A DNA stretch of 64,000 nt from Skeletonema tropicum (lineage: Eukaryota > Bacillariophyta > Thalassiosirophyceae > Thalassiosirales > Thalassiosiraceae). Location: contig CM074146.1 of the NCBI GenBank assembly GCA_037178625.1, forward strand, positions 124,001 to 188,000, given 5' to 3'. The translations under genes and the position numbers were made by a program. Below, piece after piece: positions 41,839-52,261 of this stretch. The notes below the pieces were generated by a model. It was given only the letters and a program-made list of their open reading frames with translations, searched no databases and was not told the origin of the DNA. Position 1 is the stretch's first letter; each line of letters begins with the position of its first letter.

Positions 41839-43623
41839 ATTATCCGCTACAGTATTGACTAAAAGACTATGCTCCTCATCCCGATCAGCAGTGTTGAAAT
41901 AGTACAGCCGTCGTGATGCCTCCCTGAAATTAAGAATCTTCCCATTGTTCTTGTGAACTTGGAAGCAGTTGTTGGTAGACGAGTCGTATGTGACCCTGAA
42001 CTGCTCCTTGACCCGGCTAAGCGATAGAATGTTGGCAATCCCTTAAGGATAATACCACACCCATCCATAACCAGACAGATAACCCCTTAAATTTGTTTGC
42101 TTCACCCCTGCGTTGCATCGAATCCTCATAGTCGTCTTCGCCGTGTAAATCTGAGACAGAAGCTGCTCATTGCAGAACACGTCAATGGAACTTTGAGAGT
42201 CTAGCAGTATCCATTCCGCAGGGATTTCATTTCCATTCTTAGAACACGTGCTGTAGGTGTCGGATTGGTGGAACATGAGCTCGTCATAATCATAGTCAAT
42301 ACTGCAACGAATAATATCATCATCTGCACTTACTTCGACCGATGCATCCTCATTCTCAATCACCTCCTCATCCTCGACTTCACCAACTGATTGTGTCTCT
42401 TCCATGTGAAGAAGTGTACCATCATCAGGAGGAAGGCGCTCACCATTATCATGCCACTTGGCACGGCATTCCTTCCGGGGGTGGTTGGTTCTGCCACATC
42501 GGGGGCACGGCGGCCATACTTTGTTTTTATCGTCATCGTCTCCATCGTTCACTAGGGACTCTCCATTCTGGTTAAAAGTGTGCCCAGTATCGCTAGGGAC
42601 ATAAGGCGCCTTTTTCGTGACCTTCACTGATCTGAGTAGGGCGTATGCAGTGCTGAGATTCTTGGGGTACGATGACGTTCCCTTGATGTAATCTTGGCGC
42701 AGGGCATCGACAGTGGTACCATACCGTGAGCGGTCAGCATTGACAAGGAATAGCATGGCTTCCATCCGCTCGCGTCCTTGTTTCTCGTAATCCTTCTTGA
42801 TGTCAGGGCTGAGTGAGGCCTCCTCAGTACCCTTCTCCGTGCAGATAAGTGTAACATATCGGCCCAACAAAGCATCCAATAATTTGTTCTTGCCACCAAA
42901 CGCTTCGTTGCAGGCCTGGAGAGTCTCGGAGAACTTCTTGTAGTAGGTATCCAGGTGACGGTCACCCTGCTTAAAGGTGAGTAGGCTAAGGAGAGCCTGT
43001 ATTAGTGCAAAGAAGGGCTCGGTGGTGGAATCACTGTTGAAGCACATGCTTTCAAGCATCTTAAGGAGTTTGATGACGTCCATGCTGGCCTTCACATCTG
43101 CAAAACCGGGATTTTCCTCCAACGTTGCCTTTGACGCTTCGTCTATCTGGCCGAGGGCGATGTGTTACATTCTCCTGAGGTGTTCGTCCAAGGTTTTCTT
43201 CTCCTTTGTGTAGATGTCGTAGTCCTTGGTAAACTTCAGCTCATCGATTTTTTTCATGGGTAGCTCATTACCCTTTTCGTCCTTCTTGACGTAGTCCGCA
43301 TCGACAGGCTCCTTCACCTCCACTTTCTTCAAGTTTTCTATTGACTGCGCAACCAGACTGCCGAGATTTTCCGCGGCATGCGTGCTGAGACTTTGACGGA
43401 AGTCGGTGAACTGTGTGACCGTATCGGAGGGCGGTCCGCCACTGGTGATGGTTCCGAGCGATTTGTTGTGGCCGGTGAAGTTGCTTTTGCCATAGTTGGT
43501 CTGGTGGTGTTTATTACCCTTTTTCTTTCTATTCCTGCCACCTTGCCTGTTGTTGTTGTTGTTGTTGTTACTGTTGGTGTCGGGCTTAACGTCCCCACCC
43601 TCGGTGGGAGATTCGGTTCCCAT
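41839..43623 (-). pseudogene. Copia-2 Gag and protease region with two nonsense codons
   Basis: ATG at 43623 (MGTESPTEGG), an Asn-run and basic stretch, and Gag helices. A CCHC knuckle (CPRCGRTNHPRKEC) and protease-like WILLDSQSSIDVF follow; the Asp-Ser pair is a variant of DTG/DSG. A TAA interrupts LRRM*HIALGQ near 43164, and a second TAA interrupts WYYP*GIANILSL near 42043. The frame then runs to VADN at the insertion. Both stops are explicable as one-base changes of Gln and Glu codons. Confidence 0.9.
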
Positions 43624-43637
43624 TCTGACAACCTGTG

Positions 43638-43652
43638 ACTTTATCAACTATG
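43638..43652 (-). promoter_or_regulatory. Copia-2 primer-binding region, complementary to its own LTR
   Basis: On the element strand CATAGTTGATAAAGT directly follows the 5' LTR and is the exact complement of an LTR segment (plus-strand 43773-43787 carries the same 15-mer). The LTR partner begins at an initiator-like TTACTTT. Confidence 0.7.
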
Positions 43653-43959
43653 TGTTGAAGATAAAATCCGGTCAGGGCCCAACGACGAAGACTACCGCTC
43701 CAGCCTATTACCACCGACAAGATGCTCTATCCAGTAAACAAACGTATTACTATGTTATTCACGAAGCACTAACATAGTTGATAAAGTAAGAGCATCCTTG
43801 GCTGTTGAGGCTCATGGTGCTCATCCTCCGTATCTTGAGGTCTTCCTCCATATCTTGGCTCTTCAAGATGAGCCTTTTACTACGTCACAGTAAGATAGTT
43901 TCTTGTTGGGTTTCTCACGTTTTGTGTTGTCTAGAGAACCCCGATTTACAGTTCCAACA
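43653..43959 (-). repeat. Copia-2 LTR, 5' side of the element
   Basis: 307 bp, followed outward by GCAAC (43960-43964). The self-complementary partner of the primer-binding region is nt 173-187 on the element strand. Confidence 0.95.
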
Positions 43960-43976
43960 GCAACCGCACTCCATGC

Positions 43977-45455
43977 CACCTATCCTACACCCCCTACGGC
44001 CTACATCATGGCACTTCTACACCCCATGGGCGACCAGCCACTGCAATCACCGGTCATATTCTGTTAGCGCATGTTATGAGCTTTCGTTAGAGCCGCCGGT
44101 CGGCGTTGTAGGTGGCGAATTATTCAAAATATAGCGTGTAGTGTCGAAAAATGAGGACATCGATCGCAACAAGATATTATTATTATTGATGCACATTAAA
44201 TGTTGGGGCGGATGAAACCACAAATCAATGAAAGCCGTGGCATAAATCGTCTCATGATATATAAGGAGGGTATTTGCAACATGGCGGTATCGGTCGTCAG
44301 CGTCGATTGATGCGTTATTGGGGGCCGAAAAAAGTGCACTCGGACGACGCTGCAGACGATGTCATCGTTATATATAAAGGTGTTTCGCTTACCTGTTAAT
44401 GATACTGCCAAACTCAATGATCAACAAAATAATCAGCTTGAATTTACCGCCGGGGTGGACTATCCATGAGCTAGCTATGTCAACGAAATAATCCTTGAGT
44501 ATCTACCTGTTATGCAAGAAATGGAAGTTGTGGAGTTATTGGCATAATTAAATGGGAAGAGACGTTGTACCAGGCAACAGTCTTTGTAATTATTCTATAA
44601 GAGCGAGGAGGAACAATAATTTGGTAACCTGCATCTTGAAACTACGAATAAGAATTCATTATTGATGAAATACATGATGCTATTTAGTTCGAATAATTTC
44701 AACACGCACAATCTGTCGACTTATTTCGTTATAATGGCAATATTCGTGGTAATATGTGATCACCCAAACTACCAACGCATACATGATGTCTCCATAATGT
44801 GCTCTTGGCCAAAATATATTGTAAAGAGTACAAATATGCTGTTGACCTATTCAGCTCTACTCTGTAATTCAAATCTTCAGAGATACTTTGTTGGCATGTA
44901 CTACCTCAAATGAGCATAAACATAGTCTCCCATGCAGATTAAATACATGTTGTAGGATTTGATAATATGATTTTGTTGTGTAAGCATTGATATCATATTA
45001 ATTGAAGACATTTAAGTCGCTTGCAGCATCTTGATGAGTGCCGTAATGGTGTTCAAAACCTCAATAATGGGAGTTACGAAGGATGACCTCCCAAAAATTA
45101 CCGGCGGCATTCATTTATGATAGTCACATGAAGGATATGCAGGGGTAGTACTCCATGGCATCCATCATAACATGGATTAATGACCCTCATTGACCCTCTG
45201 ACGCATGCTCGGATTATGACGAATTTCCATTTAGTGACCAAATACGTCGCCACAGGCTAAATATCGAGACCTTCCGACTGGACCATTGGATTCTGCGTTA
45301 AAAATGGGTTCAGAGACAATATGTGTATGGTTGCTGGTGTTAATGGCGTTGTACTTCTGATAGCGGCATTGTGGTTTTGTGATGGGTTACTAGTGTCCAT
45401 CAGCTATGTGGGTTCTCATGGTGTAACTGCTTCTGTTTTTACTACACAGTGCACA
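43977..45455. other. AT-rich intergenic, nothing recognised
   Basis: No frame with a recognisable motif. There is a small TTATTATTATTG run near 44175. Probably non-coding. Confidence 0.5.
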
Positions 45456-45465
45456 CTAGTATTTT

Positions 45466-45489
45466 GGTGATGTCCATATCTGTCCATCA
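45466..45489. repeat. 24-nt motif shared with the 28.4-kb palindrome
   Basis: GGTGATGTCCATATCTGTCC followed by ATCA, identical to the right arm at 28397-28420. It lies within an imperfect inverted repeat (CTAGT.TTTTGGTG ... CACCAAAAACTCACTAG, 45456-45510). Confidence 0.8.
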
Positions 45490-45795
45490 TCAACACCAAA
45501 AACTCACTAGGGATATTCACAGATGGCAGATGGGTACAATACTCTTCTCTCCAGAGAGTTAGAAGCTAATTGGAAGCTGTAAGTAGGTACTTACATACTT
45601 ACACAAGCGATCCCTGAAGATCAAGTAGGTGCATCGCATGGATGGAGTGCAGCGGTAAGTAATGCTCGAGCTCGCTTTACATCGCTAGAAGTAGTCAGGG
45701 TGCTGCGGGAAATTACAGTTTGGTAGTTTTCTTACGTAAGTACTGTATCGGTACTGACGCTACTTACGTACTTTTTTTTTCTTGAATTTCTCGTA

Positions 45796-45899
45796 CTCAC
45801 TTTACATGCTCAACCGAAAAATGTAAAGTGAGTCCGACTACGAGTTCGTACTCAGCCTCACTTTACATGAGCGATTTCGTACTCGGCCTCACTTTACAT
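45796..45899. repeat. cluster of CTCACTTTACAT motifs
   Basis: Four copies of a 12-mer: 45796-45807, inverted at 45821-45832, then 45857-45868 and 45888-45899. The first two can form a hairpin. They may be binding sites or a small repeat. Confidence 0.6.
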
Positions 45900-46102
45900 A
45901 GTGACGAAGGTGGCATCATGAGCAATGGCTGGTTGTAACGATATAGGAACCCCTCCAATCCCCCCTCATTCAGATAACATTATTACCTACCCCCCTCGCT
46001 CTGATTCCACCGCCGCCGCCGCTCCCGCCGTTGGCGTTGGGTGGTATTAATTATTATATTTTTATTATGTAAGACCCATCGCCACAAGTTTTCGTCACTG
46101 CA

Positions 46103-46639
46103 GTGAACTTGGATTCCAACCGCAAATACGTGCTTCCATTCAACGATGTCCAGGAGCGCCGGTGGAAACATTTTTATGGGGTGTTGCCGGATCTTTGCTG
46201 TATCATATGGCGAAAATTAGATGCCCACAACTCAATCCACGGAGGTGATTTCAAACATCTCATGTGGGCTCTTTATTTTCTCAAGGTTTATGGTAAGGAG
46301 GAAGATAACTCGAATTATTCAGGTGGAGTGGACGAGAAGACATTCCGGAAATGGACGCATATTTTTGTTGAAGCTATTTCCTTTCTAGAATCATCAGTGG
46401 TGAGTGTCGTTTCTTTCCTATTTGTAATTCATATCTCCCCTCAATGACCTCATCTCCCACTTTCCCCTTGTCTTCATGCCCTGCGACAGATAATCTGGGA
46501 CGCACGGATCATCGAAGAAGATCTATTGTCTAGTTGGTCAACCTCATCAACAAGTATGGTATCTCCCACGAGCCTACATGATAGAATCTCAGCTGCCATG
46601 AAATCAAATAGAGAGTACTCAAGCTTCGTGAAAGGGTGA
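46103..46639 (+). pseudogene. PIF/Harbinger-like transposase, N-terminal fragment
   Basis: The exon ending 46399 reads YVLPFNDVQERRWKHFYGVLP, MWALYFLKVYG and GGVDEKTFRKWTHIFVEAISFLESSV. I recall the last pattern from diatom and other protist DDE transposases of the Harbinger/ISL2EU type. A GTGAGT donor (46400) and a GCGACAG acceptor (46489) join to IIWDARI, as expected, but the match is then lost and a stop follows. The catalytic core is missing. The frame start at 46103 is GTG, so the beginning is also missing or lies in another exon. A gene relic or dead-end fragment. Confidence 0.5.
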
Positions 46640-48057
46640 ACGTAGAGGTGAATAATGAAGTATTCCGACACACTCTGATCTGGCGTGCCTTGTCCTTGGC
46701 CCTGTGCAAAGTATCTATGTAACCAATCGATTTGGCCTTTTTCACAGTCTCACGTACAAGCCAGCTTTCGGGTCTTCATCCAACCCAACCCGGTCCTAGA
46801 GCAACCCTCTCTAGATAGAGCATCGAGTCCTGTCTGGCTTTCTTCTTCCTCGCTCCAATTCTGATATGTACAATACATCCTTCACATAACACACTCGTGT
46901 AGAAGTTGTCTCTTTTTCAGAAATGCGTTGGGGAGCTGTTACAAATTACAAGCACTTGTAGATACAGAAGAGAAGAATTGAGTAAGTGATACACAGAAAG
47001 AGAAAGAGCTCATGGGATCAAGCGTGTATGCGATCGATGGGTCACAGTGAAGGAGAAACAATGTACGTGCAGGTACAAGTACAAGTGGAACAAAGAGATT
47101 GGAGAGACAAATGATAGTCTGAATGATGAGGCTGAGATTGAGATGCCGAGATGCCAAGATGCCAAGAAGAAGAAAGAAAGTTATTCAAGAAGCTTGAGCC
47201 TGTGCACAATTCCTGTCCGTGTTATGTCATGGACAGAAATTTGGCGGCCAAAACCACCGGCTGAATGACACATGAGTGCTACGTGCACATAACGTCATCG
47301 CTAAGCGCTACGATACCAAACTTTAGACCATCCACATCGACAGCCTAGTCCACACTGAGAGTCCAGTCCAAACGGAGCTGCAGCGGAGCAGCAGCAGCTC
47401 GGCGTCAAAACGAATGGGGCCAAAGACGAGAATTGGTAGAGGTTGCAAACTGTACACAAATCCTCAACCACGTCAAGTGAGCATTCAGATGCGGCGAAAA
47501 ACCAGCAGTGTTGACAAAATATGTGCCGAAGATCCTAGCACTTCAAAGGGTGGCGAGAGCATAGACCATGGCATAGGCACGGAGAATGCGTCACCTCAAA
47601 GGGTGCAAAAATCTTGGACTACGGAGGGAGAAGTGTATTGGTATCGTAGTTGAGTTGAGTAAATTCTAAGTTTTGATTATTACACAACAACTTATACATA
47701 ATGTATTCTCTACTGGATTTCAAGGCAACTGAGATTCTAGCCGGAGTGGGAGATTACTATATGACTATATGTACTGTGAGAAATCAACTGGCATCAGAGT
47801 TAGAGGTATGATATGATCAAGATCAAGTCAACGAAACTGTTTTATAGGCTTACTCTTGCGACTGAGATATTGATATTGTCAGGAGGGTTTATATCGTGCA
47901 GCCATTCACTTGGCCGTAAAAGAACCTGCATTATAAATTTCAACAGTCTGCTTTACTTTATATAGGCTCTACTACTACTAACCACTACCTATGACTATGG
48001 CAATACTTATTTACTTACTTTACTTGTAGCGGTCCTATTTACAACAACAACGTTCCC
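46640..48057. other. intergenic, no supported gene
   Basis: Short frames at 46474-46671 (minus), 47047-47268 and 47414-47653 (plus) show no motif I know. The last has a basic, low-complexity composition and might be a small gene, but I cannot support it. Confidence 0.4.
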
Positions 48058-48630
48058 CTATGACAATATCTCCCAGTAACCAGCTGCAAGCTTCTGTGCT
48101 CTCTCTCTTGACTGTGATGAATGACTCGCCGCATATGCAGCCAGCTGCTCTTCACTCAGGCAATACTGCATCTCCACTATCGAGCGGGCATGTCGCCTTT
48201 TCTTTTCCTTCAAGAATCTCGTGACTTTGCTCGACACGAGAGCTTCCAATCCAACACAATCATAGAGAAACTCCTTTTCGTGATCTTCCATTTGTGTGAT
48301 AGACAGTAGACAACGAATGTTTTGGACGTCGCGTGCCATTTCTTGTTCAAAAAAGTACTTGTCTCTCTTGGAGTTCCAGCGCATAGACACCTCATCCCTT
48401 GACGGGTATTGAAAACAATGTACAATGATGTCTTCAGAGAAGCTCACTTTCCTCTCCATTGTCACGGCTGTTGTGTTGTTCGTTGCAGTTGCAGTCACCT
48501 TTCCACCACCACCACCACCACCACCACCACCATTACCAGTATCTGATTCTGATGTTCGCCTCAGATGCGGACGGCGATGGCCGAAGTCGACTATTAGATC
48601 GCTGCGATTGTTGGCTCCAAGCTGTGACAT
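48058..48630 (-). CDS. diatom-family protein with AQKLAAGYWEIL-type C terminus
   Basis: 190 aa from the ATG at 48630 (MSQLGANNRS); a further in-frame ATG at 48696 would add 22 residues. After a poly-Gly run (ten Gly, from a GGT microsatellite) it reads VSFSEDIIVHCFQYPSRDEV, then RWNSKRDKYFFEQEMARDV, DCVGLEALVSSKV, RFLKEKKRRHARSIVEMQ, LSEEQLAAYA and SRERAQKLAAGYWEIL. I recall this series of motifs from many paralogs in centric diatoms, of unknown function. It is charged, soluble and mostly helical, and the sequence looks intact. Confidence 0.8.
   Translation of the reverse strand: MSQLGANNRSDLIVDFGHRRPHLRRTSESDTGNGGGGGGGGGGKVTATATNNTTAVTMERKVSFSEDIIVHCFQYPSRDEVSMRWNSKRDKYFFEQEMARDVQNIRCLLSITQMEDHEKEFLYDCVGLEALVSSKVTRFLKEKKRRHARSIVEMQYCLSEEQLAAYAASHSSQSRERAQKLAAGYWEILS
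48508..48536. repeat. CCA microsatellite (poly-Gly codons)
   Basis: (CCA)n on the plus strand encodes the Gly run of the minus-strand gene. Confidence 0.9.
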
Positions 48631-48730
48631 GATTGTAGATGTATTCCAATTTGTTGATTGTGAGATACTTAAAGTGAGATACTGCGTAACTTGCATCTGT
48701 TGTGAGATCGAGATCACGATTAAGTATTAA

Positions 48731-49486
48731 GTAGGTTCGAAAAAAGCACAGCTGCTTCAACTTAAGCTGCGTAAGTGTCTGTCATACTTTCACTGAGCTG
48801 GGTCAACCATGTGTCTTGAAGTTGTAGACATGACGATCATCACAAAATCCACGACTACAGAAGTTTCTCCGCAGCTAGCTGCTATCCATGACTAAAAAGT
48901 TTCTCCGCTACATGTCACGATTACAAAACCGAGCACAAATCACAATGAGACCAGGGAACCTGGACACTGCTCTCCCTATAAAAAAATACGAACCGGGACT
49001 CTTTTTCTTACCATCTGTTGTCGTACCATCTGCTTTCTGATGCATCTGCCATGTGAGTGATGATGATGATGTGGACAAAAATCAAGCATTGTCAACCCCA
49101 GCAGGTTCCCATGCTACTGCGAGTATGCAGTAAGAGAGTAGTAGAGGTTGTTGTGTAGTTACTTCTGATGGTTCGCAAACGGGCGGGCTCTTTAGGCCAA
49201 GCTGTATCGCAGTAAACCCACATGACGTTTATCACAAAATCCTTTCTACTACAAAAGTTTCTCCGCTACAGTCACGATGACAAAACAGAGCTGCTGCTAT
49301 CCAGGAGTACCTACATAGAAAGTGATAGCTTGATGTCTGAGATGGTTCGCAAGCGGACTTTTTCATGCCACAGCTATCGCAATATGGGGTTAAAATCAGC
49401 GCTTCGGTAAAACTTAGACTTCTTTCCGCCAAACCAAAACGCTTATTAAGGATCTCAAAACCGAGGCCTTCAGCTAGCGTGCTATT
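48731..49486. repeat. intergenic with a diverged short duplication
   Basis: A segment near 48830-48920 (CATCACAAAATCC...AAGTTTCTCCGC) recurs at about 49222-49300. Otherwise no gene is seen. Confidence 0.45.
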
Positions 49487-49576
49487 ATGAGACTCTAGAG
49501 ATAAGAATAAGAGAAATTTTAAAGTACGTCTGATTAGCCCTCTAGAGGGGCGAAATTATGAGACTAGAGATAGAAG
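49487..49576. mobile_element. short insertion related to the introner-like element
   Basis: The core AAAGTACGTCTGATTAGCCC and following TCTAGAGGGGCGAAATTAT resemble the middle of the 10.2-kb insert. It is flanked by near-identical direct repeats (ATGAGACTCTAGAGATA / ATGAGACTAGAGATAG, about 49487-49504 and 49558-49573). Confidence 0.5.
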
Positions 49577-49799
49577 CTGATTGGAGGCTGCAATGATCCG
49601 TCGAGATGGAGTGCAGCTGACCGAGCTGTAATAGAGCAAAGGCTCCAGTTAGCAGTGCACATCTACAACGAAAGCTTCAGTGAAGTTGTGTTGAGCAGGA
49701 TTAGTACATAATTCAGCCAAATGAGACTGGATAGTAAGTAGATTATTAGGATTGTTGATGAAACACTATCTAGACTCAAACATGTGCATACATTTGCCA

Positions 49800-50010
49800 A
49801 CACAAAGAGCTGACCATGAATGGAAGGATAGAACGCTTCATCAGTATAACAACTTTGGCTTGTGTCTCTAGGATGATAGGTAGCAGTTTATCAGAAACTG
49901 TCTATCGTACTTTCTTTTGTAAGCATGCCTTTAAAATTAAAATTAACGGAAATCTTAATGCCTCTTCATGAATTCATGAATTCTTCGGCCAACTCTCTCT
50001 GTGGACCAAT
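49800..50010 (-). pseudogene. Sel1-gene 3' end remnant
   Basis: The last codons (PQRELAEEF) and the 3' flank resemble those at 50311-50450. A 27-bp insertion with the 3' end of the introner-like element (TTAACGGAAATCTTA) lies at about 49931-49957, between AGGCAT direct repeats. Confidence 0.55.
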
Positions 50011-50429
50011 ACTACAAGAGAACGCAGTGAGCACTTTCAATTATCATTTTCCTTAGTCAAAAGAAGAGCAATCACTTCTCTTTAGCGACAAAGAACGAAA
50101 GTGGCCAAGCTAGCTGTGCGCCATTGATTACAACACATTTTTTTGTGCTTTGATACATATCGTTGGTTGAGGTGGTTGCTTGTTCACTCTGTAAGGGAGG
50201 CCCCACTGATACGAGAATACTTGGGGTCTTTGAAATATTACGTTACGTTTGATCATAAAGTCAGATAATAGCTACGAAGAACTTAGGAACGAATGCATTT
50301 GCTAAAGCAAGAGAGCTGGCCACGAATGAAAGGGTGGAACGCTTATCATTATTACTTTGATTTGTGTCTCGATCACTCCTAGGATTTTCTTTTGTTTTGT
50401 CTTTACTTGTGTAAGAATGCCTTTATTTC

Positions 50430-50870
50430 TCCAATTCTTTGGCTGCCTCCCTCTGTGGACTCTTTGTTGCATCTACAGCGGCCTGATGCGTAGAGTAGCA
50501 AGGTTCCCTTTGCTCACAATCCCCTGCTTAAACAACTCCATCAGCATTTTGATTGGACAAGATGATACTAATGAAGCTTTGTGATTGGCAACACAGCATC
50601 CGCTACAAATAACTTTACTGCAACAATTGATTAAGGTTGATTTCGTTACATCAATCTTGGTTAAGGGGTCATGCAGATCGGACAGTCACCAAGTTGACTG
50701 CTTTCCGGTTGCTTGAATAATAATTCGTCACGTATTTCAGCTGCTCGTATTTTGCACGCTTCTTCATGCTCTGATTTGTGATCCATCTGGCAAGCATCAC
50801 TGCAATATTGAACGAGATCGCAATGATCACAATTCTTCAACTTGATGTCATCAACTTCCGCGATGCCGCA
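50430..50870 (-). pseudogene. MYND-RING-Sel1 pseudogene, main part (continues at 58728-58780)
   Basis: Joined across Copia-3, the frame runs from an ATG at 58780 (MSEVKEMDTSIISCASCG) into IAEVDDIKLKNCDHCDLVQY and CSDACQMDHKSEHEEAC, a MYND-type zinc finger. AAEIRDELLFKQPESSQLGDCPIC follows. A one-base shift follows at about 50665. The RING-like part (NCCSKVICSGCC, SSCP) is then fused directly to MLMELFKQG and the SPQREAAKE tail, so the whole Sel1 repeat array is deleted. It shows what an intact member of this family looks like, and it lacks the intron insertion of the 10-kb paralog. Confidence 0.75.
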
Positions 50871-51150
50871 ACAAGAAGGACGTCGATACTGATAGTTCCA
50901 TTTGAACAGAGGTAATAGTGCAATCGCTGCGGAGTGAATACGATAGTATTGCTTAACATATATCTACTTGGTTATTAATGAAATCTACGTGTAAACAAGC
51001 GCATGGGAAACTCCGCTACTTCGAGAGAGAAGTAGCCTGAAAACCCACACGATGGTCTTCTGACACCAGGTTGACACCTTTGGCGATCAACAGAGAAACC
51101 ATCTTATTTGTGTCGCTAAAGACACATCTGAATCACGGACACCTCCGTCA
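50871..51150 (-). repeat. Copia-3 LTR, 3' side of the element
   Basis: 280 bp, ACAAGAAGGACGTC ... CCTCCGTCA on the plus strand. It differs from the other copy by small changes such as a 2-bp GA repeat. Confidence 0.9.
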
Positions 51151-51196
51151 CTCCCTCTCTATCGACGAGAAGTATGAGCGGAGATAGAATGATTAC

Positions 51197-51782
51197 TTAC
51201 CATCCCGTTATTTTCTTTCGTAAATACTCATATTGAGGTTGGGGAAGGCATTTTGTGCAAATATCACCGAGCATTTCTTTAGTTTCACACTTCAGAAGTT
51301 TGATTCCTCGAGCCGCAATTTGTTCTCTGAACCAGTTGGTCTTGATTTTGATTGCATAGTGCTTGCTTCGGGGAGTAAACTCGGGAGGTAATGTTTGCGC
51401 TAGGATCAATGCTCCAGCATTGTCCTCATGCAATCGAATGTGCATGGATGCGCCATCTTCTGCAGAGAGACCGATGGCACTACTCAACTCTTGAACTACA
51501 TCCAAGATAGGAAAGAGTTCGCGACAACAAGAAGCCATTGCATTTATCTCAGCTTCCATTGTACTAGTAGCAGTCTCGCTCTGGAGCTGCGACTTCCAAA
51601 GAACAGGACTATCCGCAACATTGATGATGAATCCAGTTCGAGATCGAGTGACGACTGGATCTTGAATATCTTCATATCCGTAGAGACCACCGAAGTCACT
51701 ATCTGGGTATGCATCAACCTTGAGTTCCTTGAGGTCTGCATTCGGGGTAATTAGCATACCCTTGTCTCGTGTACCCTTGAGG
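51197..51782 (-). pseudogene. Copia-3 Pol: RNase H part
   Basis: Reads KGTRDKGMLITP, VDAYPDSDFGGLYG, WKSQLQSETATSTMEAEI, HEDNAGALILA and TKCLPQPQYEYLRKK, the typical C-terminal Copia RNase H. It joins the RT part at 54946 through RY|LKGTRD when the inserted element is removed. Confidence 0.85.
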
Positions 51783-51787
51783 TACCG

Positions 51788-52004
51788 TGACCTGGTTAGC
51801 TGAATTCAGTTCTAGAGGGAGTCTATGATCGATTGACAATATTAATAATTGTGAGTGTTACTACTACTGGACTTCTTCATGGTTGTTAATGGATATGGAG
51901 ATGATGCTGTCGACGTGGATCTTTCCTACGCACTTCTTCTGAATATCTACGTAAAGAGATCGATACATAAATACTATTATGCCAGTACCTATCGTACCTC
52001 GACA
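51788..52004. repeat. LTR of the non-coding element, left copy
   Basis: 217 bp, TGACCTGGTTAGCTG ... CCTCGACA. Confidence 0.9.
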
Positions 52005-52212
52005 TTGCTGCCCCATGGATCGAGCTCAAGCGTTGTTGTTGTTTGCTTTGATTTGGCTGATATTGAAATTTCATTCCTTGACTATTCTTGGATATTCTGA
52101 CTAATCTAGCGTGCACGCGAAGGTACTTTTTATGCGGGAATTTCCGCTGTGGAACCCATAACCACGGAACCTACTCAAGGCAGGGGGTACGCTATTCTCT
52201 TTCTCATTCTAC

Positions 52213-52261
52213 CTATCTATCTTTCTATCTCAGTATCTCTATCTATCTATCTATCTATCTG
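52213..52261. repeat. TATC microsatellite
   Basis: Mostly (TATC)n with a few interruptions. Confidence 0.9.

Larger units (their letters stand above)
30097..43959 (-). mobile_element. Copia-2: CoDi-like LTR element carrying two Helitron-like insertions
   Basis: LTRs 30097-30403 and 43653-43959 (307 bp, no differences seen) with the target duplication GCAAC at 30092-30096 and 43960-43964. The total span is 13.9 kb. Without the insertions at 31720-35611 and 37912-41838 the element is about 6.0 kb. The gag-pol frame has at least two nonsense codons and one frameshift besides the insertions. Confidence 0.95.
29542..43972. mobile_element. MITE with about 126-bp inverted repeats, split by Copia-2
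   Basis: The left repeat 29542-29667 starts GGAGTGCGGTCTGCCCCAAC. The right repeat is 29980-30096 plus 43965-43972 on the far side of Copia-2. A tandem AGCGGTCTGCCCCAACTTTT unit lies near each end. Removing Copia-2 and one GCAAC copy restores the right terminus. The interior (29668-29979) has no gene. No target duplication is evident outside. Confidence 0.7.

Noticed and set aside
46474..46745. Minus-strand gene with SEYFIIHLYVHPF
   Set aside because: Overlaps the second exon of the transposase fragment, is short, and has no recognised motif. Not supportable either way.
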